DNA from: Mycolicibacterium komossense
GTDB lineage: Bacteria; Actinomycetota; Actinomycetes; Mycobacteriales; Mycobacteriaceae
Assembly: GCF_025822605.1 (NCBI RefSeq)
Contig: NZ_JACKTY010000032.1
Location: forward strand, 62,001 to 126,000
Reading direction: 5' to 3'
Length of the DNA: 64,000 bases
Both the position numbers and the translations under genes were made by a program. The notes under the pieces were generated by a model that saw only the letters and a program-made list of their open reading frames with translations, did not search any database and was not told the DNA's origin. This document shows positions 58,101 through 64,000 of the stretch, in pieces; position 1 is the first letter of the stretch; the number at the start of each line of letters is the position of its first letter.

Positions 58101-58402
58101 TCAGGCGATCACGAGGATCAGGTCGCCGCCTTGGACCTGCGTGGGAATCGAAACAGCAACGCGTTGAACGGTTCCGGCATTCGGTGCGGTGATCGCGGCC
58201 GTCATCTTCATTGTCTCGATGGCGGCGATCGCCTGACCGGATTCGACCCTGTCGCCTGCGTAGACGTTGACGGTGACCACCCCCGCGAAGGGGGCGGCGA
58301 GGTGGCCATGCCGAGTTCGTGGGCGGCCCGGAACGCCCTGATCGCGATCCCACCACGGTTGGCGACCAGTATCTTGGCGATGGTCGACTCAGGCGAGGGC
58401 AC
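58101..58402 (-). pseudogene. pyruvate carboxylase relic: N-terminus joined to biotinyl C-terminus
   Basis: From GTG 58402 the minus strand reads STIAKILVANRGGIAIRAFRAAHELG, the start of a biotin-carboxylase domain. After a junction near 58310 the neighbouring frame encodes LAAPFAGVVTVNVYAGDRVE, the biotin site ETMKM, and the strand-rich remainder of a biotinyl domain to TGA at 58101. About 1,000 residues of a normal pyruvate carboxylase are missing and the two ends are out of frame. The usual Glu of ANRGE is also changed to Gly. It overlaps the end of prpC by 14 bp. Confidence 0.82.
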
Positions 58403-59522
58403 GTTGGGGTTGGCCCGAGTAGTCACTGAGCGGTCGGATCAGCGCGTTCGACGCGGCTTGTTCCATGATATGAGCGGTCCAGCCCGTGATCCGGCTCATC
58501 ACGAAGATCGGGGTGAAGCTGGGGATGTCGAAGCCCATCAGGTGGTACGCCGGCCCGGTCGGGAAGTCGAGGTTGGGTTTGATGCCGTTGGTGGCCAGCA
58601 TCCCGCTTTCCAGAGTTCGGTAGATGTCGAGGTACTGCTGTCCGCCGCGGGCGGCGACGACACGCTCCAGTGCCGCTTTCATGGTCGGTACCCGTGAGTC
58701 GCCATTGCGGTAGACGCGATGCCCGAAGCCCATGATCTTCTCTTTGCGGGACAGCTTGTCGTGCAACCACTCCGAGGCTTTGTCGGCGGTGCCGATCTCG
58801 ATCATGTCATGCATGACCGCTTCGTTGGCCCCGCCGTGCAATGAGCCCTTCAGTGCCCCGATCGCTGCTGTGACGGCGCTGTAGATATCGGACTGGGTGG
58901 AGGTCACCACTCGGGCGGCGAAGGTGGAGGCGTTGAAGCTGTGCTCGGCATAGAGCACCATGGACTGCTCGAAGGCGTGGAGGATCACCGGCTCGGGCAC
59001 GGTGCCGCAGCACATGTTGAGGAAGTTCTGCGCATAGCCGAGCCCGTGATGCGGCGCGATCGGTTCGAGTCCGCGGCGGCGCCGCATGTCGGCGGCGACG
59101 ATGGTCGGCAGAATCGCCCACATACGAAGGGACTTGGCATAGTTCGCCGCCTCCGAGCTGTTGTCCTCGTCCGGGTCCTCGGCTCCGAGATAGCTGATTG
59201 CGGTGCGCACCACGTCCATCGGGTGACATGTGTCGGGGAGCTTGGCCAACAGGGAATGCATCGACCGGTTGAGGCCGCGGCTGGCCCGTTCCCGCTGGCT
59301 GAACAACTGCAGTTGTGCGTCGGTGGGCAGCTCGCCGTGCCACAGCAGGTAGGCGACCTGCTCGAAACTGCACCGGGCCGCGAGCTCCTGCACGGGGTAT
59401 CCGCGGTAGGTCAGCGAGTTCGTTTCCGGTACCACTTTGGAGATACTGGTGGTGTCCACGACGACACCGGCCAGACCTTTATAGATCCGGGGTCTTTCGC
59501 TGGATTCGGCGACCGTGCTCAC
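58389..59522 (-). CDS. prpC: 2-methylcitrate synthase / citrate synthase
   Basis: A 377-residue citrate-synthase-family enzyme with the three catalytic regions: GSLHGGANEA (His), GFGHRVYRNGDSR (His) and the PTGPAYHLMGFDI region. In the prpDBC operon it condenses propionyl-CoA with oxaloacetate to methylcitrate. ATG 59522 overlaps the prpB stop by 4 nt. M. tuberculosis has the orthologue GltA1/PrpC next to prpD. Confidence 0.93.
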   Translation of the reverse strand: MSTVAESSERPRIYKGLAGVVVDTTSISKVVPETNSLTYRGYPVQELAARCSFEQVAYLLWHGELPTDAQLQLFSQRERASRGLNRSMHSLLAKLPDTCHPMDVVRTAISYLGAEDPDEDNSSEAANYAKSLRMWAILPTIVAADMRRRRGLEPIAPHHGLGYAQNFLNMCCGTVPEPVILHAFEQSMVLYAEHSFNASTFAARVVTSTQSDIYSAVTAAIGALKGSLHGGANEAVMHDMIEIGTADKASEWLHDKLSRKEKIMGFGHRVYRNGDSRVPTMKAALERVVAARGGQQYLDIYRTLESGMLATNGIKPNLDFPTGPAYHLMGFDIPSFTPIFVMSRITGWTAHIMEQAASNALIRPLSDYSGQPQRALA

Positions 59523-60436
59523 GGTGTCACTCCCTGCAGTGCGAAGTTGTAGATGTCGGAATCGAACTGGTTGTAGTCGTGGTAGCGCAGCAGTTCGTAG
59601 AGCCGGCTGCGGTGCTGCATCTGATTGACTAGCCCGGATTGACTTCCGGTGGAGTCGATCTCGCGTAACCCGGCCTCGACGGCGAACATGGCCAGGCGCA
59701 GCGTTGTGACGGGGTAGATGACGACGTTGTAGCCGATGTCGGAGAGCTGTGTCGCGGTCAGCAGCTCAGACTTGCCGAACTCGGTCATATTCGCCAGCAG
59801 TGGGGTGTTTACCGCGGCCCGGAATTGTGCGAATTCCGCGGGCGTGGAGAGGGCTTCGGTGAAAATGAGGTCGGCTCCGGCGTCGGCGTACGCGCGGGCC
59901 CGCTCGATCGCCGCCGGTATCCCCTCGATGCCGGCGGCGTCGGTGCGGGCGCAGATGACGAAGTTCGGGTCCCGGCGCGCGGACACCGCCGCCCGGAGGC
60001 GTTTGACCATCTCCGAGGTCGGCACCACAGCCTTCCCGTCGAGGTGACCGCAGCGTTTGGGGTTGACCTGGTCTTCGAGGTGCAGGCCGGCGACCCCGCT
60101 GTCTTCGAGCACCGTGACCGTCCTGGCGGCGCTCATCGGTTCGCCGAACCCGGTGTCGGCGTCGATCAGGGTGGGCAGTTCGGTGACCCCGGCGATCTGC
60201 GCGCCGCGCCCCGCGACCTCGGTCAGCGTGGTCAGGCCGATATCGGGCAGACCCAGATCGGCTGAGAGTACCGCACCGGATACGTACACACCGTCGAATC
60301 CGATCTCGGCGATCAGTTTGGCGACCAGCGGGGAGAACGCCCCCGGAAAGCGGTGCAGCCGGCCGGATTCCAACGCGGACCGAAAGCTGAGCCGTTTCTG
60401 GGCAGCCGAGGTGGCAGCGCCGATCAATCCGCTCAT
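59519..60436 (-). CDS. prpB: 2-methylisocitrate lyase
   Basis: A 305-residue isocitrate-lyase-superfamily enzyme with GFDGVYVSGAVLSADLGLPD, DADTGFGEP (metal Asp residues) and the signature KRCGHLDGK. It splits methylisocitrate to pyruvate and succinate. Start and stop overlap its neighbours by 4 nt each (prpD stop, prpC start), so prpDBC are translationally chained. M. tuberculosis lacks prpB and uses isocitrate lyase instead; presence here is the fast-grower arrangement. Confidence 0.94.
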   Translation of the reverse strand: MSGLIGAATSAAQKRLSFRSALESGRLHRFPGAFSPLVAKLIAEIGFDGVYVSGAVLSADLGLPDIGLTTLTEVAGRGAQIAGVTELPTLIDADTGFGEPMSAARTVTVLEDSGVAGLHLEDQVNPKRCGHLDGKAVVPTSEMVKRLRAAVSARRDPNFVICARTDAAGIEGIPAAIERARAYADAGADLIFTEALSTPAEFAQFRAAVNTPLLANMTEFGKSELLTATQLSDIGYNVVIYPVTTLRLAMFAVEAGLREIDSTGSQSGLVNQMQHRSRLYELLRYHDYNQFDSDIYNFALQGVTP

Positions 60437-61938
60437 CGGAAGATGCCCGACGGAATCGTCGGCGCCTTGTCGAGTACCCGAGGATCGACCAGCACGTTGA
60501 GCGATCCCAGCGCTCCGGGCTTCAACCCGGGCAACTCGTCGGCGACCGTCAGGAACCGTTGCTGCTCAGCCGATTCGACGACGCCGTCGGCCAGCTCGGT
60601 GAATTTGGCGATGTACTGCTCCCGTTCGAACGGGCGGGCGCCCAGCGGGTGTGCATCGGCGACGGCGAGCTCGTCGGTGATGACCTCTCCGTTGGTGAGA
60701 GTGATTTCTGCGCGGGCCCCGAACGCCTTCTCGGCGGGGTCGGCGGAGTGATAACGGCGGGTCCACTCAGGATCCTCGACAGTGCTGATCTTGCGCCAGA
60801 GCTCGACGGTATCTGGCCGGTGGGCGCGCTCGGGAGCGTAGGACCGTTCGTGGTGCCAGCTGCCGTCTTGCAGGGCGACGGCGAAGATGTACATCACCGA
60901 GTGGTCCAGCGTCTCCCGCGATGCATCCGGGTCGAACTTCTGCGGATCGTTACTGCCGGTGCCGATGACGACATGCGTGTGATGGCTGGTGTGCAGCACG
61001 ATCTTCTCGATCTGGGCCAGATCGCCGACGCGGTCGCGCATCCGGCGAGCCAGATCGATGGGTGCTTGGCTCTGATACTCCGCAGAGTGTTCTTTGGTGT
61101 AGCTGTCCAGAATGGCGCGCTTGGGCTCATCGGGGGCCGGCAGCGGCACGGTGTAGGTGTGCGCCGGTCCCGAGAGCAGCCACGAGATCACCCCGTCTTC
61201 GCCCTCCCAGATCGGTGCCGGCGAGCCCTCGCCGCGCATGGCGCGGTCGACCGCCTCTATCGCGACCTTGCCGGCGTATGCGGGCGCGAATGCCTTCCAG
61301 CTGGAGATCTGACCCTTGCGAGATTGGCGGGTCGCCGTGGTCAGGTGCAATGCCTGTCCGATGGCGTCGTAGATGGTCTCCGGGTCGAGACGCAACATGG
61401 TGCCGACACCGGCTGCGACGGACGGTCCGAGGTGCGCAACGTGGTCGATCTTGTGCTCGTGCAAGCAGATTCCTCGGACCAGGTCGATCTGGACCTCGTA
61501 GGCGGTGGCCAGCCCGCGGATGAGATCGGTGCCGCGTACTCCGAGTTGCTGGGCGACGGCGACCAGCGCCGGGATGTTGTCGCCCGGATGCGAATACTCG
61601 GCGGCCAGGAAAGTGTCGTGGAAGTCGAGTTCGCGCACGGCCACCCCGTTGGCCCATGCCGCCCATTCCGGCGAATAGGTGCCCGCCACGCCGAACACGC
61701 CGGCGCCATGCCGGGCCGGGTGGGCCTGCGCCTGTGTGCGTGCCACCGTCACCGGCCGGCGGGTCACCGAGACGGCGGACACCGCGGCGTTGTCGATGAT
61801 GCGGTTGATCAGCATCGCCTCGGTCTCGGGCGGCACCGAGACCGGGTCGGCCGCCACCTGGGCGATCTTCCAGGCGAGGTGTTCGGTGCGGGGGAAATCT
61901 TCGGCGCTGCGCCGGGTGCGGACGTGGTGATCAAGCAT
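60433..61938 (-). CDS. prpD: 2-methylcitrate dehydratase
   Basis: A MmgE/PrpD-family protein of about 501 residues (ATG 61938; an ATG at 61956 would add 6 residues). Family features: HPARHGAGVFGVAGTYSPEW, ELDFHDTFLAAEYSHPGDNIPAL, GLATAYEVQIDLVRG and WKAFAPAYAGKVAIEA. It dehydrates methylcitrate to methylaconitate. It is the first gene of prpDBC and divergent from prpR, which activates it in mycobacteria. Confidence 0.93.
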   Translation of the reverse strand: MLDHHVRTRRSAEDFPRTEHLAWKIAQVAADPVSVPPETEAMLINRIIDNAAVSAVSVTRRPVTVARTQAQAHPARHGAGVFGVAGTYSPEWAAWANGVAVRELDFHDTFLAAEYSHPGDNIPALVAVAQQLGVRGTDLIRGLATAYEVQIDLVRGICLHEHKIDHVAHLGPSVAAGVGTMLRLDPETIYDAIGQALHLTTATRQSRKGQISSWKAFAPAYAGKVAIEAVDRAMRGEGSPAPIWEGEDGVISWLLSGPAHTYTVPLPAPDEPKRAILDSYTKEHSAEYQSQAPIDLARRMRDRVGDLAQIEKIVLHTSHHTHVVIGTGSNDPQKFDPDASRETLDHSVMYIFAVALQDGSWHHERSYAPERAHRPDTVELWRKISTVEDPEWTRRYHSADPAEKAFGARAEITLTNGEVITDELAVADAHPLGARPFEREQYIAKFTELADGVVESAEQQRFLTVADELPGLKPGALGSLNVLVDPRVLDKAPTIPSGIFR

Positions 61939-62014
61939 GATCCGCACGCTATGCACGCTGGTTGATACCCGAAAGTACCTGTATATGCGTAATTGTGTGT
62001 CCTGATCGGCACGC

Positions 62015-62057
62015 GTTTGCGAATCTTGTGTAACGCGGTTGGGCTAGGCTCACGAGC
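62015..62057 (+). promoter_or_regulatory. prpR promoter with PrpR/RamB-like site
   Basis: TTTGCGAA at 62015-62022 resembles the RamB/PrpR-type motif TTTGCAAA (from memory). TAGGCT at 62045-62050 is followed by 7 nt and GTG 62058, indicating a leaderless prpR mRNA. Confidence 0.5.
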
Positions 62058-63470
62058 GTGGCGAAGACATTCGCCGGCGCGCGATTGCGGCGCTTGCGGG
62101 AAGATCAGGGGCTGACCCAGGCGGCACTTGCTCGCGCCGTCGATCTGTCCACCAGTTACCTCAACCAACTGGAGAACGACCAGCGGCCGCTGACGGTGCC
62201 GGTGCTGCTGAAGCTGGCCGAACGCTTCGACCTGCCGACCAACTACTTCGCTCCGGACTCCGATGCACGCCTCGTCGCGGATCTGCGCGAGACGCTGGCC
62301 GACAGCCCGGCCACCGACAATCAGATCGAGGAACTCGTCGCCCGGATGCCGGACGTCGGGCAGACACTGGTCGCCCTGCACCGCCGATTGCATGACGCCA
62401 CGACCGAATTGGAGGTGTTCCGCGGTCGGGCAGATCTGGATGTGTCGAGCTCTGTCCAGCGGCCGATGCCGTTCGAGGAAGTGCGTGATTTCTTCTACGA
62501 CCGGAAGAACTACATCGGCGAGCTCGATCGGGCGGCCGAGGCGCTGTTCACCCGCCACGGGATGGCGATCGGCGGTCTCGATACCCAACTGGCCACCCTG
62601 CTGGCCGAGCAGCTTGACATCACGGTCGTGATCGACGGTGGAGATGCATTGAGCCCCAACGTAAAACGCTCCTATGAGCCAGCGACAAAGCGGCTCTATC
62701 TGGCTCGCTGGTTGGCACCAGGACAGCGGGCCTTTCAACTGGCCACCCAGTTGGCGCTACTCACCCACTCCGAGTTGATCACCGCGATCCTGGCCACCGA
62801 TGACCAGCTCACTATCGAAGCCCGTGAGGTGGCGCGGATCGGCCTGGCCAACTATTTCGCCGGGGCCTTCCTGCTTCCGTACCGGGAGTTCCTGGCGGCG
62901 GCGGAAACATTGCGCTACGACATCGACCGGTTGGCCAGGCTCTTCGAGGTCGGCTTCGAGACGATCTGCCACCGCCTCTCCACTCTGCAGCGACCCGACC
63001 GGCGGGGGATCCCGTTCATCTTCGTCCGGACCGATAGCGCAGGGAACATCTCGAAACGTCAGTCTGCCACAGCATTTCACTTCTCCCGCGTCGGCGGGAA
63101 CTGTCCGCTGTGGGTGGTGCACCACGCCTTCGGCCGCCCCGGCCAGTTCCTCACCCAGGTCGCGCAGATGCCCGACGGGAGGTCCTATTTCTGGATCGCC
63201 AGGACCACCGATTCGCCGGCCGAACGTTACCTGGGGCCGCAGAAGAACTTCGCGATCGGATTGGGCTGCGATCTCGCGCACGCCGACAAGCTCATCTACA
63301 GCGCCGGAATCGACCTGAGCAACCCGGACACCACCGTGCCGATCGGTGCGGGATGCAAGATCTGCGATCGGCCCAGCTGCTCACAGCGCGCCTTCCCGTA
63401 TCTCGGCGCGGCGGTGTGCGTCGATCAGCACGGCAGCAGTAATCTGCCCTACCCGCCGTTGTCCGGATAG
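62058..63470 (+). CDS. prpR: propionate-metabolism regulator PrpR (ScfR family)
   Basis: A 470-residue XRE-type regulator. HTH at about residues 7-62 (LRRLREDQGLTQAALARAVDLSTSYLNQLEND), a middle IrrE-like region, and a C-terminal domain with Cys-rich motif GCKICDRPSC, which in M. tuberculosis PrpR holds an iron-sulfur cluster. It senses short-chain acyl-CoAs and activates prp and glyoxylate genes. It is divergent from prpD across about 100 bp. Confidence 0.93.
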   Translation: MAKTFAGARLRRLREDQGLTQAALARAVDLSTSYLNQLENDQRPLTVPVLLKLAERFDLPTNYFAPDSDARLVADLRETLADSPATDNQIEELVARMPDVGQTLVALHRRLHDATTELEVFRGRADLDVSSSVQRPMPFEEVRDFFYDRKNYIGELDRAAEALFTRHGMAIGGLDTQLATLLAEQLDITVVIDGGDALSPNVKRSYEPATKRLYLARWLAPGQRAFQLATQLALLTHSELITAILATDDQLTIEAREVARIGLANYFAGAFLLPYREFLAAAETLRYDIDRLARLFEVGFETICHRLSTLQRPDRRGIPFIFVRTDSAGNISKRQSATAFHFSRVGGNCPLWVVHHAFGRPGQFLTQVAQMPDGRSYFWIARTTDSPAERYLGPQKNFAIGLGCDLAHADKLIYSAGIDLSNPDTTVPIGAGCKICDRPSCSQRAFPYLGAAVCVDQHGSSNLPYPPLSG

Positions 63471-63495
63471 TGTCGTCGAACTTCATGCATGATGA

Positions 63496-63510
63496 CTGTT
63501 CGGTGAACAG
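63496..63510. promoter_or_regulatory. 15-bp palindrome upstream of the 63528 gene
   Basis: CTGTTCGGTGAACAG has perfect 6-bp arms and a 3-nt centre. A further GAACAG half-site lies at 63514-63519 (in ATCGAACAGG). It may be an operator; it does not have the spacing of a standard mycobacterial LexA box. Confidence 0.4.
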
Positions 63511-63527
63511 CATCGAACAGGGACACT

Positions 63528-63854
63528 GTGAATTGTCCGGCGCCCGGAACCACTGGAATTATTGACGTCGTGAATGCATTCGTATCGGTCTACTGCGATT
63601 GGTCGGCGACTGAAGAGGTCGTGCGGACCGCCACTGAAGGGCTGGCCCTGCCGGCCGGCGTCGAGCGGGTCACCGTGGCGTCGAGTTCGGACACGCTGGG
63701 GTGTCGCGTCGCCGTCGATCTCATCGGCAGCTTCGACGAGCAGTCCGAAGGCCGGGGGATCGCTCGCCGCTACGCGGAGCAGCTATCGCAGGAACTGGGG
63801 ATGCCCGCATTCGCGCTGTACGACTTGATTACGGCCGGCCGCTCAGAATGGTGA
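63528..63854 (+). CDS. small hypothetical protein (up to 108 residues)
   Basis: Open from GTG 63528 (108 residues) or GTG 63570 (94 residues, starting at NAFVSVYCDWSA). Soluble, with pattern GVERVTVASSSDTLGCRVAVDLIGSFDEQ suggesting alternating strands and a helix (IARRYAEQLSQELG). I do not recognise it. It follows prpR after 57 nt and a palindrome. Confidence 0.55.
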   Translation: MNCPAPGTTGIIDVVNAFVSVYCDWSATEEVVRTATEGLALPAGVERVTVASSSDTLGCRVAVDLIGSFDEQSEGRGIARRYAEQLSQELGMPAFALYDLITAGRSEW

Positions 63855-63911
63855 GCCGATCCGTCGCCCTTTCGCCGCGCGAACATTAGACGTTGGTGAG
63901 ACGATCGTCGC

Positions 63912-64000
63912 GTGGTCGATGACGTAGGAGCGGCTCAGGCGCGACTGTTGCTCAATGCGCTGTACGAACAGGTGGCCAAGATTTCGCACCAACTCGAGTC
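63912..64000 (+). CDS. start of an unidentified gene, partial
   Basis: From GTG 63912 the frame is open to the window edge and reads MVDDVGAAQARLLLNALYEQ followed by VAKISHQLES, a helical N-terminus. Only 29 codons are visible, so the product cannot be named. No strong ribosome site is seen. Confidence 0.4.
   Translation, partial: MVDDVGAAQARLLLNALYEQVAKISHQLE

Overview
The window is GC-rich DNA from a mycobacterium, most likely an environmental, rapid-grower type (Mycolicibacterium-like). The evidence is an ESX-3 type VII secretion locus at the left end, 13E12-type HNH protein, Stf0 sulfotransferase, PimE-like mannosyltransferase, an actinobacterial prpR/prpDBC propionate locus, many GTG starts, and promoters whose -10 box lies 6-7 nt from the start codon (leaderless mRNAs). 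No rRNA, tRNA or CRISPR array is visible.

Layout. 1-5.45 kb: 3' part of ESX-3 (PPE end, esxG, esxH, espG3, eccD3, mycP3, eccE3). 5.4-10.3 kb: alpha/beta hydrolase, GT39-like glycosyltransferase, amidohydrolase and tam. 10.4-21.3 kb: a catabolic island with a GAF/Fis-type regulator divergent from a five-gene biotin-independent ketone carboxylase operon (two HyuA-like subunits, one HyuB-like subunit, a small Zn-type subunit, a 29-kDa accessory protein), followed by a zinc alcohol dehydrogenase. The subunit set recalls five-subunit acetophenone carboxylase more than three-subunit acetone carboxylase. 21.4-26.5 kb: sulfatase, stf0, cysD and cysNC, all on the minus strand, three of them with overlapping stops and starts, so PAPS synthesis is coupled to a trehalose-type sulfotransferase. 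26.5-33.5 kb: HNH/DUF222 protein, NCS1 permease with a zinc-ribbon tail, a duplicated secreted protein, a PAP2 phosphatase and a PAP2-diacylglycerol-kinase fusion.

33.5-43.75 kb is the most unusual part: a tandem array, all on the minus strand, of a two-gene module. Each module has a small single-TM protein followed, with an ATGA overlap, by a protein with a conserved helical N-terminal domain. One module is complete and carries a third gene; the others are truncated, frameshifted, fused or interrupted by an IS21-family remnant. Four copies keep the same promoter, with a leaderless -10 box and an 11-nt upstream element at constant spacing. It looks like a birth-and-death array of envelope or secretion proteins.

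43.9-54.7 kb: L,D-transpeptidase-like protein, SnoaL-like protein, WrbA, TetR, an unknown plus a dihydrodipicolinate-reductase-like pair, a membrane-anchored Hsp70 with a Pro/Thr tail, a glycoside hydrolase pseudogene, YchJ-like protein, SDR and a GT87 mannosyltransferase. 54.8-58.4 kb: cobalamin riboswitch, a possible upstream ORF overlapping metE, metE, a 2Fe-2S thioredoxin-fold protein and a collapsed pyruvate carboxylase relic. 58.4-63.5 kb: prpDBC (methylcitrate cycle) with divergent prpR. The last 0.5 kb holds an unknown small gene and the start of another.

Family assignments rest on reading motifs and on memory of the families; no database search was run.
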